A program made the translations under genes and the position numbers. Under the pieces are notes generated by a model, which ran no database searches, had not been told where the DNA came from, and saw only the letters and a list, made by a program, of their open reading frames with translations. A DNA stretch of 64,000 bases from Adiantum capillus-veneris (taxonomy: Eukaryota > Streptophyta > Polypodiopsida > Polypodiales > Pteridaceae). Position 1 is the first letter of the stretch. Each line of letters opens with the position of its first letter. The stretch spans positions 106,175,912-106,239,911 of the forward strand of contig CM043963.1 of NCBI GenBank assembly GCA_014529385.2. Reading direction: 5' to 3'. Below are positions 22,258-36,362 of the stretch, one piece after another.

Positions 22258-22260
22258 AAA

Positions 22261-22745
22261 TGGAATTGGAGCTGATCTCTTGAGACAGCTAATTCCAGTG
22301 TTGGAAGATTTCACCTACTAGTGTAGGAAGATTTCAGACAATTGACTGGACAGGAATCAGAAACTAGACTGGAATTTGGATACTAAAATAAGAATCAGAC
22401 TTATGTACTAGAAATAAGGTTCAGATTCAGATTCAGATTCAGAAGACTGGACGAGAAGTAAGTATAACTAGAATATATGCCATGATTGGAATTACATATC
22501 AAGATTACAACGAATATGATTTACAGAGAGAAAGTACAGCCAACAATACTGCCAATGATTCTCACGTACAAGTACAGCCAAGGCGCTAAACCAAATGATA
22601 ACAATTGCCAACACGATTACAATGTAATGGGCCCTATTTATACACTTCGTGTTTACTGTAGTAATTACCATAGTAACTACTAAGTAATTCGCTGCCCATC
22701 TCTTAAGAAGATGTTCCCACGTAGTGAACTATCCAGCCATCTACA
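22261..22745 (-). repeat. 5' LTR of element C
   Basis: 485 bp, intact TG (plus-strand TGGAATTGG...GTCTACA-type ends; here CATCTACA). TATAAATAGGG on the minus strand near 22633-22645 would drive transcription of the element. Confidence 0.9.
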
Positions 22746-23354
22746 CTCTCCCAACCCGAGGATAGGTACACGTGGGGGATAGGCGACTAAGTGCATGTAT
22801 CCCCCTTCCATATCTTCTAAAAGCATAAAAATGTCATCCTAAGTCTTGGCAAAAAATTTTGATGTAGAAAATGTAGGATACGTTTTGATAGTGTTTGTGG
22901 TAAAAGCCATTTTTCTCTGACACAAGACCATGAGCTTATGTACATCAACCATTGGGTTTGCGACATAAGAGGCATTGGATAGGATAGGTAACACTAGTAT
23001 GTGATCCGCGCGTTGCTGGGGTCATAAAATTTAAAAAGAAGAGTTGCAAAATCGTGGGTTCTCCAAGGGCTTTTGGTTCTAAAAGCAAAGGCAAGGCCCC
23101 ATGGCCTAGGTGTCCCTAACATCATGGATTAGAAACCACTATAGAAAGCCAACTTTAGGGCGTGGTCTCACGAGGCTCAGTTATGAGTAAGTTGGGCGGA
23201 TACCTGAGTCTCCTGAGTGAAGCATCTCAGTTCTACTATGCCAAGGCTCTTGTAAGTATACCAAAATTGGCATAGTTGCAAAGGCCTATCGCATATACCT
23301 TATTTCTTTTGCTTTTTTTAATCTTGCGCATGTTGATGACATTATCTGCACCTC

Positions 23355-23358
<4 letters not shown>

Positions 23359-23394
<36 letters not shown>

Positions 23395-23739
23395 TTACAC
23401 AGCCATGGGAGCTGCAACACATGCAGAGCATCTGTTTTGTTGTGAGGCGCATCCAAGGCCAACTATCAGCTCATGGTTGGAGCTCAACTGCCATGTGGCA
23501 GCAACGCATGCTCAGTTTTGGCTCAGTCTTTTTGCACCACCATGTAGTAGGCTCAATAATCATTGAATTTCTCAAAATAAAGGATAGTAGGCCCAATTAT
23601 CAATTACTAATAATTGTACCTCGCATGACCACCGCCTTAAAAGGTGTGGCTTGCTCTATGTATTGTTGCTTATATAGTGTGTACAATGAGGTTGGGCCAG
23701 CCAAGGAGTGTTTTGTATGTTGACCACATTCCGTGTGTG

Positions 23740-23817
<78 letters not shown>

Positions 23818-23963
23818 ATAGCAAAAAAAGATTATGAGAGTTTAAATCTCTTTGAGAGAAAGAATAACAAATAAAAAATTATGAACGTTAGTTTAAATCT
23901 CTTTGAGAGAATAGAAATAACAAATTATGAGCATTAGTTTAAATCTCTTTGAGAAAGAGAATA

Positions 23964-24056
<93 letters not shown>
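23359..24056. repeat. Cluster of GA, GT-GA and CT-CA microsatellites
   Basis: (GA)n 23359-23391; compound (GT)n 23743-23793 followed by (GA)n 23794-23817; compound (CT)n 23970-24020 followed by (CA)n 24021-24056. A short unit with 'agtttaaatctctttgaga' is repeated three times at 23840-23960. ORFs reading SLSL or RERE here are artefacts. Confidence 0.95.
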
Positions 24057-24057
<1 letters not shown>

Positions 24058-25087
24058 AAAATTGTTGCAGTGATTGCTTCAACGTGAGCACCTTGCTTGG
24101 TATGGGAGGTCAGCACATCTATGATAAAGGGGCCCTGTTTTGGCATCCAAGTAAGCTAGCTTTTGATGGTGTGTATCATGTCAATGCTAAGGGGCTAATG
24201 CATGCTAATTTCCTATGCTCTCACTTTATACCGTTTCAATAAGTTCAATGCAATGGGCAATGCAAAAAAAGAAAACATGTCTCCGTATTTTTATAAGAAC
24301 CACTATGAAACCTGTCAACTATGTTGTTTGATAGTAAAGAAAGAAGATGTGCAAGAGAAAAGGGTATTTTTAGAGGGTTGCATGCTCTTACTATATTGTC
24401 AATGTCTATGAATAGCATATTGTTTTATATGATTCATATCTCAATGGTAGAGTTTAGCGTTCTACTCTTTTTTAGGCATGCAATAAGTCACAACCTATGA
24501 TCCTTCGTGAACATCCAAATCGCAAATTCCCACCAGCTTATCTGATTCACGTTGCAATGCCAAGAATATTCTAAACCTTCCTCACACTATGTACATCTTG
24601 ATCTCAATATAGTAGCTTTGATAAGCAACAAACACAAACTTTATCAGCTTGCCACCATTTCTCCTTTGTGAATTTGTCTTTGCCACCAACAGGGCCTGAT
24701 CTTTCTATCGTGGTAACACATAGACACTTGCCTATCTTGCTTCCACTTCTAAGCAGGTGTCTATTTTCTTGGAAAGGTAACATAATTGGTTTCATTTTTC
24801 CTTTGCGAACTAAATAGTTCCCACAATATAGAAATATTTCAAACCTTGAGCTTAAGCATTCCAATGGAAGATATGTTGTGAGTGTGTAGGAAGTACCTTC
24901 TCCGCTCTTAACGTCCATCGCGTAGCTGAGCAAGGCACAAGAAGAGTAGCCACCGATGACACCACTTGTGTGGCAGGGAGCTGAGAAATGGAAGGCTGAA
25001 AAGCATAGTTGCAAGGCCAATCTAGTTGCATGCAGAGGAGAAGCACTGAAAAGGGAACTAACACAGCTGCCATGGGGGATGGACGTG

Positions 25088-26045
<958 letters not shown>

Positions 26046-27389
26046 TGCGCGCACGCTCATGCTGTCCCACATAAGGTGTAGGTAGCGCCAATCGACTCTG
26101 AGATCATTTGACTCTGACCCTTCGTGCAAAGCTACAACATGCAATGTGCAAATTCTCGGGGCTAGAAGGAAAATTATACATGAAGGTGCCAAGTGCAAGA
26201 TTTTAGCTCAACATTATACAATGAGTGAAATCCTTGAAAGCTCTACATTTTTTGAGGCTCAAGTATAAATTTCAAGGCTAGAAAGGAAAAGGGAGTTCTT
26301 TATGCTCCACACAATCTAGGCCGGGCATATCTCAATGCAATCGACATTGGGGGTCATTCGGATCGTCGAATTTGGATTGTTGAGTAAATTCAAGGCAAAA
26401 AAGTAAATACGAGCTAGCAAGTAAATTTGAGCTAGTCAAGATTGTGTCGCACCTTGCACGTCAAAGCCACAACCTGCTGCCCTATTCAAGGCATGGGCTC
26501 TAACCTCCATGCTCACATGCTTTCACTGAAGATCATGGTACTCCTATGCATTAAATTGTAAGTACAGATTGATTTATAAATTTTGGTGCCGATCGCATGG
26601 TCTACAATGCATGTCTGTCATGATCTATCATCTCCACCCTTGATCCCATTTAACCACGTCCATGCCTTATAGTGCTCGGTGTTCTTTACAAGTTTCAAAA
26701 TGAGAAGTAGAGCTACCCTTTACAAAAACAAAAGTAATCACCCTTCAAAATTGAAAGCTGGAGTGAAACTCAATGGCCTTGTTAAAGAGTTTGAATAATA
26801 TGAATATAGATATAGTACTAAGTATTGTGACTTTTTTTTTTTTGACAAAACGCGAAGTAAAAACTAAGTCTTTTTATTTTCTACCATCAAAGTACTTACT
26901 GCTTGCCCTTGACTTTTATACTTCCAACCAAATGTTTCTTAAGGTTCTTGAAACAAAGGAGAGAGTGACACATGGATGGCTTCTCCTTCTTTGAAAATTT
27001 TAAGCTCAATTATGTATAATATAATATAGAAGTATAGATGTGTGAAATGCATACATTTGTAGCCATTTTAAGGGGCCTATTACTATGTGCTTAGATAAAG
27101 GCTACATTGTCACATGGTAGCTGATCCTTTTTCCAAGCTAGTACGGGTGGTTCGACTTTGGGAGTTGTACCAAACACCGAGCGAAGTTTCTCGAGCAAAC
27201 AAGAAACCGAGCAAAGTTATCAAGTAAGTTGCTTAGTTGCAAAATTTAGTTCTATAATTTCTACAAATTGCCACACATGTATCACAAATTGCCACACATA
27301 CATGGTTCCTAATGCAAAAGAAGAGATCAACAAGTATGAGTTAAAATTGTTTCCATGACTTCTCGAGGCCATTCAAGCCTCACGGGTCG

Positions 27390-29090
27390 TTGCCATCGAG
27401 CTTTTCATGCTGCCCAACAATTATAAAGCTAGGTATCGACAGTGCTAACCTCACAGGTGAAATACCTCCTTCCTTGGGCCAATGCACATCTCTGCAGCGA
27501 CGGCGGATAGATTTGTCTCATGGTAGCCTTCAAGGTGCCATGCCAAAAACATTGGGGAATCTTAGTAATCTTGAAGTGCTTTTCCTTGAAATCCAAATGC
27601 TCACAGGGACAATACCCAAAGAGCTCTTCCAAAGCTCAGGGTTGTTATTACAAATAAGATTAGGAGACAACAAAGAATTGACTAGAGCCATTCCTAGGGA
27701 GGTGGGAGGGCTCACACAACTCGAGGATCTCTCTTTGTATACAACATCTCTTTTGGGGCCTCTACCAGAGGAGCTTTGTAATTGCACTGAATTGGTATGG
27801 CTTGACTTAGGGTGGCCACGTCAACTAGGTGCAAGTGTCGATAAAATATTGAATTGTTTTGCAAAGCTAGCTAAACAAGAGGTGCTTGGATGGGTTACAA
27901 GGCCTTCCCACAATGAGTTTTGGAAAGGAATAAGGGAAGAATTTGCATAAACTTTACATTTCCATGGTGAGTTTAAGAGGGAATCCCTCAAAAGAAGGTT
28001 AACCTGTTACTTTTGTGAAACTTTTGCAAAATATGAAAAGTTAGAGTGTATTGAGATAGTTTCAACATGCTAGCCTGAACTAAGAGGTAATAAGTTTATT
28101 TTTAGCATAGCCAAGCCTCTACCACTTGTTATACAAGTCAAATGAGTATTTGAAAGGAGTATTTGAAAAGGAACCCAATGAAGGTTTCTAAGCCCTCAAA
28201 AGAAAGAAGGTTAAACTGTTCCTTTTGTGAAACTTTTGCAAAATATGATTGCAAAATATGAAAAGTTAGGAGTGTATTGAGATAGTTTCAACGTGTTAGC
28301 CTAAACTAAGAGGTAATAAGTTTATTTTTAACATAGCCAAGCCTCTACCACTTGTTATACAAGTCAAATGAGTATTTGAAAAGGAACCCAATGAAGGTTT
28401 CTCTATATTTAAGGGTACCTTTTGCCCAAGTTTTATGAGTTTCAAGATGAGTTCCCAAACTCACCGTATGGAGACCCTCTTAATTTTACACAATTTAGTA
28501 TCTAGGTTTGGTAGGATTCCACTTGAGCTTGGCACATTGGCTTGGTTGCAAAGTTTTGACCTCTCCAAAAACCACCTCGTTGGGCATGTTCCCACCAGAT
28601 CTCTTTAGAATTGCACCCATCTTTAAAGTTTATGTCTCTTCGACAACAACCTCGATGGGAGAATATTAAATGACTTGGATCTCTTAAAGCTGCAGCAACT
28701 GATAACAATTTCATGCTCAATTAGTAAAATAAATAGACAGCACATAATTAACCATTACGCCCAGCTATCCCAATTGAAGTTAACCACTACAACAAGAGGG
28801 TGCCTTGTCTCGTAACACTCGGGGGCTTTTCCCAGCTCTACTCACGAATATATTGGAACAAACCAAGACGGAGCAATTCTTGGATTGATGAATCTACGGG
28901 TGTTGGTAATGAGCCACAATCAGCAAAACGAGGAGATTCCCGGGTGGGTGTTGCTACAGGTGCTTGGTCTCTCCAACAACCATTTTAGTGGCAGCATGCC
29001 CACCAAAGTCACCCATCTTGACTGCGTAGCACTCACACTAGACATGCCTCAAAATAATTGCATTACAAGTGGAAGGCCAACAACAGCAGC
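27390..29090 (+). pseudogene. LRR receptor-type gene remnant
   Basis: Plant-type extracellular leucine-rich repeats in three separated blocks. 27390-27950: LTGEIPPSLGQCTSLQ, LQGAMPKTLGNLSNLEVL, LTGTIPKELFQSSGL, TRAIPREVGGLTQLEDL and LLGPLPEELCNCTELVWL. About 28505-28700: GRIPLELGTLAWLQSFDLS and HLVGHVP, NCTHL, LDGRI, with two stops. About 28870-29060: LGLMNLRVLVMSHNQ, IPGWV and LLQVLGLSNNHFSGSMP. The LxGxIPxxLGxLxxL pattern is that of LRR receptor kinases or receptor-like proteins. No signal peptide, membrane span or kinase domain is found, and about 550 bp of tandemly duplicated non-LRR DNA separates blocks one and two. Clearly a fragment. Confidence 0.75.
27983..28410. repeat. ~208-bp tandem duplication inside LRR remnant
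   Basis: Two copies starting at about 27983 and 28191 share 'ccctcaaaagaa', 'gtgtattgagatagtttcaac' and 'aagcctctaccacttgttata' in the same order with a few substitutions and small indels. Confidence 0.8.
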
Positions 29091-29578
29091 ATGCAGGAGG
29101 TTGCGATTCGAGAGCCGAGGACTACACCTCGCTTCAACCCAAGGCTTTGTTAGGAAGATGTGACCTGATTGCATCCCAACACTTTTTTTGCACGAGCTTG
29201 GAAGAGTCGTCCTCATATTCCATCTCGTAAGGGCTGGTCTTTACAATAGGCGACGACAGAGAGTAGAGCGCCATCAACTGTTGTGAGCATTATTGAGAGT
29301 CTTGGGCCCGGCGACTCTCGGGTCAAAGATGGGCTGGCTCACCTGCTGAAACCTTTTTGTAGGGCTACAAACCACACTCAAAAGGAGATTCGGTGATGGA
29401 GAGACGTGAGTCAGCTACCATACGAGACAAGCTTCAAAGTTGAAGAAGCCTTTAAGGTGGGTAAGCAAGCGAAGCGAGGGCATGACGGGCAGGGTGTCGA
29501 GACTTACTAAGGCTGCTGCTAGGGCACAACTTGTTCAGAAAGGTGGAGGTGACGCTCCATTATGCCCGAGAGGTTCAA

Positions 29579-29598
29579 CTTTGATAATCTCTTCCCCT

Positions 29599-29638
<40 letters not shown>

Positions 29639-29768
29639 AACAAAAAACTCTCTGAAACAGTCCGCGTCGAAGGGATTGTTTCGAAGAGTTTTTTTTAAGA
29701 TGGTTTTGCTTAGTAGCTGCCATGGCAAGCTTCATTACGTAGAGGACCTTGGACTTTATCAATCTCTT

Positions 29769-29822
<54 letters not shown>

Positions 29823-29910
29823 AACAAAAGAAAAAACTCTCTAAAGCAGTCTGCGTCGACGCGGACTGTTTCGAAGAGTTCTTCATATATGGTTTTGCTT
29901 AGGGTGGGGT
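29579..29910. repeat. Direct duplication carrying (CT)n and a palindrome
   Basis: Two units (about 29579-29713 and 29752-29910) each have 'aatctcttcccct', a (CT)n tract (29600-29637; 29772-29820), 'ctctaaacaaaa', a palindrome of about 45 nt (29646-29690; 29835-29880) and 'atggttttgcttag'. The second palindrome has a perfect GCGTCGACGC centre with longer imperfect arms (aactct...agagtt). Confidence 0.75.
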
Positions 29911-30019
29911 CACACGAGCCCGTTGGCAGCATGAGAAATTCTACCTCCATTGTCTCAATGTGGCACAAGTGGTCAGTTGTAGCAACCAACAAGACAATCA
30001 CTACCTCATAAAGCAAAGA

Positions 30020-31120
30020 GCAACAAACTAGAGCAAAGAAACAACATAGGGCTTATTGTTGTTAGGCATAGGGGCTCACATAGGTGAGACAACACCAAAA
30101 GGAGAGCTAAGCTTAGCAATTCACATTGGTGAAAGAAAGCTCGAGCATGAGGACGACAGACAAGTCAGAACAATCAATGGCAATTACTATTAGTGGAATG
30201 GTCCTCATGATAATATGGGGGTCACCTAGTTCTAATAGGGGAGTTTATTTTTGAATAAATATAGCATGTAGATGTGTAGAGAGAAAGAGTGAGCAAATAA
30301 AGTAATGGAACAGAAGAGACCCTTATTGCTATAAGAACAATCTCAAGAGAGAGCTCCAAGGTGTATTCTACGTCCACCACAAGCTTTGCATCATCTCATT
30401 TGTACGTTCCACATTGGCCATATAGGAGATAACTCCTTTACACATCTATAGGTAGGTGCATAAGGTTCCTTGGACATGTGCATTTGGCCATGGCCTAGTG
30501 TTGCATGTATGCAAGAAAAGTTTGACTCCAACTAAGCGTTTAAGGAAAATGTATATCCTAACTAAACAAGATTATTTCTAGTGAATATATGTTTAAAAAT
30601 AAATCTTAAAAACTAAGCATTCTTTTTGTCTTTTCACACCATGCTATTCAAGTATTGAATGGAAATTTTTATTTTTCTCTTGTTTTTCAAAGTGTTATGG
30701 CGGATAATCCAATATTAGAGCTTTGGTCATCTTCGCTCGAAATTATACGTTGCTCGCTTTTTTTCGCTCGAGTAATGGAAATCCTCCAACTTTGGTATTC
30801 ACCAATGAACGGTCTTTCAAGTTGAATTTGGATGCTCAAGAAAGTAGCAGAATGATCAAGTGGGGTATATAGAGAAGGGGTCCTCAAGAGACAAAGAGTT
30901 GCTATGCAACAAACATTTATCCACATATTTGTATTATTAAACAATAATCATCCATATATCTATAAGAATGCAAGAATGCTTTTAACATGTCTCAATTTCA
31001 CTAAGGTGAGATAATTATATTATATCATCTTGTTTTGAGAGGGTTTAAATCCCAAGAAGACTGCTTGTCTGATAAACCGTACAAATCCCAAGAAGCCTGC
31101 TTGTTTTGAGAGGGTTTAAA
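30020..31120. other. Intergenic stretch, nothing recognised
   Basis: AT-rich unique-looking DNA. Minor local repeats of 'caagaagcctgcttgttttgagagggtttaaat' type occur at its right end (31028-31130). No convincing ORF, RNA gene or transposon end seen. Confidence 0.5.
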
Positions 31121-31745
31121 TCACAAGAAGCATCCTTCTATGGTAGACCGTATGATGTTTTCCATAAACCTCATTAGACTATCTGAACTTGTGTGTGGAA
31201 TGGCTTCATAGCAAGTAGTAAATATTTTCGTTATGGAGTCCGGAAGGTTTTTAAGAAAATCATATTGGTTTTTAAAATTTTCATATGCAATAGTTTTAAC
31301 ACGTTTGAAATTTTGTGGAAACGTTCCACAATGTGCACGAAACTCTTTAGAGTGTGCTTTAAATATTTTCATGATTTTAGAAGTAATAAATGAGAAAACA
31401 CAACGAAATTCAATTTTGTGTATTTTAAAGTTTCCCACAAGATAGGCAAGCTTTTAATGGTAGGAGATTCCATACCTATGCTATGTATATAATCCAAGGT
31501 AGTGTTTATCACATCTTCTTATGTAAGATGGTGATGCTTGAACTCAAGTGATAAAGTTCTCTCCATGGCAGCCATTCTAGCTAGTTTTTAACAAATGAAT
31601 ATGGGTGTCTTGGCGGATTTATCAAGGCCACATATGAATAAGTGTTCAAGAAGGTAGCGAATCATCTCATCAACTTGCTTGAACCAGGGTTTCTAGTTAA
31701 CTCTACAGTTAGGAAAGGCATCTTGAAACTTGGACATAATTGTTC
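31121..31745 (-). pseudogene. Degenerate coding-like segment, family unknown
   Basis: The minus strand gives a 105-codon ORF (31121-31438; starts MGNFKIHKIEF) and, upstream in other frames, protein-like pieces such as DEMIRYLLEHLFICGL, ARMAAMERTLSLEFKHHHL and EDVINTTLDYIHSIGM, with several stops. Composition is protein-like rather than repeat-driven. I do not recognise a domain. It may be a captured host gene piece or part of a transposon protein. Confidence 0.3.
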
Positions 31746-31789
31746 TCTCAATAAAGTGATAGTGGCTCTGGTGCACATTGATACATAGA

Positions 31790-32110
31790 AGATGAGAGGT
31801 CTTTTTCAAAGATTTGGGCCAAAAAGTGGCTTGCAATCAAATGGGGTCAAGTTCTTGGGAACATCTCGAGTGTCAAATGTGAAGAAAGGGACAAAGTCTT
31901 TATTTAGAGAGCTCCATTTGGCTTCTTCTCGAGCGGTGACAAAGCCAAGGCTAGAGGCCTTTTCGATGGTATTTGCGTCAGATGCAAGCACTCAGATGAA
32001 TCCCTTCCACACTTATTCTGGGGATGTCTAAAAATCAGAGACTTCACGGACGCGATCTATAAGAGGGTACACACACATCTAGGAATTCTCTTCTTTAGGC
32101 GCAACCTTGT
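31790..32110 (+). pseudogene. LINE 3' fragment: reverse-transcriptase zinc-binding region
   Basis: In the frame beginning GDKAKARGLFDGICVRCKH, the residues CVRC...LPHLFWGC form a CX2C...HX4C pattern typical of the zinc-binding domain at the C-terminus of plant LINE RT proteins. Upstream WAKKWLAIKWGQVLG fits the segment before that domain. Upstream RT is absent, so this is a 5'-truncated LINE copy. It probably extends to about 32440, where CT-rich sequence begins. Confidence 0.5.
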
Positions 32111-32537
32111 TATGGCTCCAGGTCCATTGATGATTTTGATCTTATGACTGACATCTGCATAGTAAGAGCCAAGGGTCATCTGGCAGTCCAGGAACGTGCA
32201 ATTGTTTCAAGGGAAGGAGAGCCCCTAGATTCAAATGTTGTTCTAGATACGTGCTAGTGGTGAATACATTGTACTAAAAACTGCAAGCTAAAGTTGTAAG
32301 GCCATTTAGATCGCCCCTCTAATGTATTCTTTCTTGATTAACCTTTTTAAAGGATATGCCAGGGCTCTTTGTAATTTTCTAAGTTTTAAGCAATTCAAGC
32401 TCTACTGGGATGAGGTAAATTAAATTCAATCAATTATCAGATTCTCCCTTACCCCTTTCTCAGTGAACCTCCCCTTCCTCTCTTCTTCTTGTACCTCACC
32501 ACAGGCCGACCCTCTGCTCCTCATGTGAGAGGTGGGC

Positions 32538-32622
<85 letters not shown>

Positions 32623-32753
32623 CATGTCAGACCTCTACTATGCAAAGGCCTTCGGAAATCTAATCGTCAACAGGGGCTCATGTGGGTCGGTTTGCTGCTC
32701 AGAGGAGGGGGTGATGTAGGGTTGTGAGAGTGGAGCTCTCTGTTGACGAGCGG

Positions 32754-32794
<41 letters not shown>

Positions 32795-32843
32795 ATCGCC
32801 CTCCTCCCTTACAATTGTGCATATAGAGAGTACGAGCGAATGA

Positions 32844-32897
<54 letters not shown>
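32538..32897. repeat. (CT)41 and two (GA)n tracts in inverse orientation
   Basis: (CT)n about 32538-32620; (GA)n 32754-32792; (GA)n 32847-32897. The CT and GA tracts are complementary and less than 250 bp apart, so the region can fold back. Confidence 0.95.
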
Positions 32898-32900
<3 letters not shown>

Positions 32901-33061
32901 GGACTCCTTATAGAAGGCGCATGGCCGACTCCAACTGTGATGACAGACATGGCCCGACTCCACTTGGCTCGCCCCTTGCTTGAACCCTTCCCTTTTTCTT
33001 TCACTAATGCTCTTTTCATTAATGACTTAATTTTTGATTCTTTTGGATTGGGTACCCCCTA

Positions 33062-33262
33062 CTAAGCACTTTTAATAAAAAAGATGAGAGATCTTTTTCA
33101 AAAAAAAATTATATTCCATGAGATTGGGGGTTGAGTGTTCAAGGGTAAGAGCCACAATGTGAACACCAGGTGAGCACAAGGTCTGGCAAGGATGCAATGG
33201 AGGATCTAGACCCACAACCCAAAGGTTGAGAAGCCAAAGCCATTAGATCAACTCTTTGGGAC
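33062..33262 (-). mobile_element. tRNA-like SINE candidate
   Basis: On the minus strand a box A-like TGATCTAATGGCTTTGG is followed about 30 nt later by a box B-like GTGGGTCTAGATCC, as in plant tRNA-derived SINEs, and the copy runs on to a T/A-rich end near 33062-33110. No TSD was found by eye, and the boxes deviate from consensus. Confidence 0.4.
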
Positions 33263-33293
33263 CTTGCATTGACATTATAAAAAAGATACGTAA

Positions 33294-33661
33294 GTAATCG
33301 GTAATTTGTCAAAAATTTCTTAGTATCTTTGATTTTTTCATATAAAGAGAGACCTTTTGTTTAAGCTATCAAAGCATGGGTGGAGCATTAATATGGATCA
33401 TTATTAGAGACCTTTATAACCCCGAAGTTAAAAATAAATCAGGGGCCGAGGTGTTTAGATTGAAGAGCATAAGTTTCCATTGGTCCACTCCTTCTGAAGG
33501 AATGCTTATGATATGCTACACTCAAATAACCTCCCACCCTATCGGAATTGTGTATGGGGTAATTCGCAGATGGTATTGATTAGGGTAGTCAATGGTAGGC
33601 CGGGTGGGACCACCGATGATGAGGATGCCAAAAATCGATGGATGTTGCAATCCTCCCCCCC

Positions 33662-33744
<83 letters not shown>

Positions 33745-33865
33745 CGTCTCATCCATGAGGTATGAGTGTGAGCTCTCCGAGGTTGGCGGATGTGGGTTGA
33801 ATGGGGCTCGCAGGTGATGTCAAGAGCAAGGCCGGATGTCGCTGATGAAGAGCCGGAGAGAAGAC

Positions 33866-33923
<58 letters not shown>

Positions 33924-34055
33924 GATGCTTGGGGAGAACACCTGAACAAGAGAGAACTATGCTCTCTCATCAAAATTGTGTGATGTCAAGGAAAGGTAAG
34001 CCGATGTGTGTGTTGATGTGCACACCCTTCCAAGCTTCTCTTGCAGATCTTACTA
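33294..34055. repeat. Segmental duplication, copy 1
   Basis: 33294-33430 matches 34786-34925 (shared 'tctttgattttttca', 'aagctatcaaagcatgggtg'); 33443-34055 matches 35757-36350 (shared 'ttgtgtatggggtaat', 'gatggtaggccgggtgg', 'cacacccttccaagcttctc'). Copy 1 lacks about 830 bp present between the two blocks of copy 2. It contains C17, (CT)n 33673-33741 and (CT)n 33868-33923. Confidence 0.8.
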
Positions 34056-34402
34056 CAAGGTCTCGCTTTGTGTGTCTGTGTGTGATACACACACCTTCCC
34101 TTGCTACCTCTACGTGCTCGAATTTCCCTCTTGCTCCCAAATCTGCAATTTTCCAAGCTCTTCAAGGTACCCCCTTTTGCTTGCAAAGGCTCTTCACTGT
34201 CGTATATCTATGGATCTTCCCTGCAATCGCTTCGCTCTAATACCAATGGAAATGGTTACCAATGAAAAGGGTGCACGATGCATGCATGCATGCAGGAGAG
34301 AACAACACACACCAGAAGGAGAGTGTGTTTGTGTTCCTTTATTGCTCACGAGTACGGTTGGCTGCCTTCGGCGGCCTCTCTCTCTCCTTCGCTCCCCCTC
34401 TG

Positions 34403-34404
<2 letters not shown>

Positions 34405-34442
<38 letters not shown>
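34405..34442. repeat. (CT)n microsatellite
   Basis: CT dinucleotides between the two duplication copies. ORFs across it are artefacts. Confidence 0.9.
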
Positions 34443-34447
<5 letters not shown>

Positions 34448-34785
34448 GCTCCCCCACTTTTGGCTTATAGCCTTCATCTTGCAAGACGTGACACATGTAA
34501 AGGATCACATGTTAGTAGATATGACAGGAAGTAAATAGTTAATGGTGTAGGGTTAGTCAAGGAATGGGCGGCCACTACGGCCTTTACCCCAACATTCACA
34601 AAATGGCACTGAAATTCATCCATTGTAAATTTCCTAACCAATTTTGTGCAATATAATATGATAAAATATGAACTCATTAAGAGTTCAAAATCGTAATGAG
34701 GATGTCAGGTAGTGTGCCTAAGTAACATATACAATTTGTGTGAATCCCTAAAGGCCTTTGATATTGGGACAATCCGTGAGCAAAA

Positions 34786-36350
<1,565 letters not shown>

Positions 36351-36362
36351 GAGCTTTAAACA

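Larger units (their letters stand above)
11790..22745 (-). mobile_element. Element C: near-complete Ty3/gypsy retrotransposon (~10.96 kb)
   Basis: LTRs at 11790-12277 and 22261-22745 lie in direct orientation and are flanked by a 5-bp TSD ctctc (11785-11789, 22746-22750). On the minus strand the order is LTR, PBS, gag with zinc knuckles, protease, RT, RNase H, integrase, a long accessory ORF3, polypurine tract, LTR. Integrase after RT marks Ty3/gypsy; no chromodomain is visible, and RT residues such as FMDGYSGYNQL suggest the Tat/Athila side of the plant tree (family knowledge). By eye the LTRs differ at about 24 of 485 positions plus one 3-bp indel (about 5%), so the copy is not recent. All genes carry stops or frameshifts, so it is non-functional. 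Confidence 0.9.

Noticed and set aside
28786-28810. CACTACAACAAG as a second CACTA end
   Set aside because: No subterminal repeats or matching inverted end; it falls inside the LRR remnant.
29597-29880. microRNA gene
   Set aside because: The palindromes are perfect-centre without a loop of usual size and are tied to CT tracts; no evidence for a mature miRNA.
32489-33019. ORFs rich in SLSLSL or RERERE on both strands
   Set aside because: They are six-frame readings of (CT)n/(GA)n; the same holds for all similar ORFs at 23.6-26.2, 29.5-39.6, 49.0-49.7, 56.8-57.8 and 62.3-62.5 kb.
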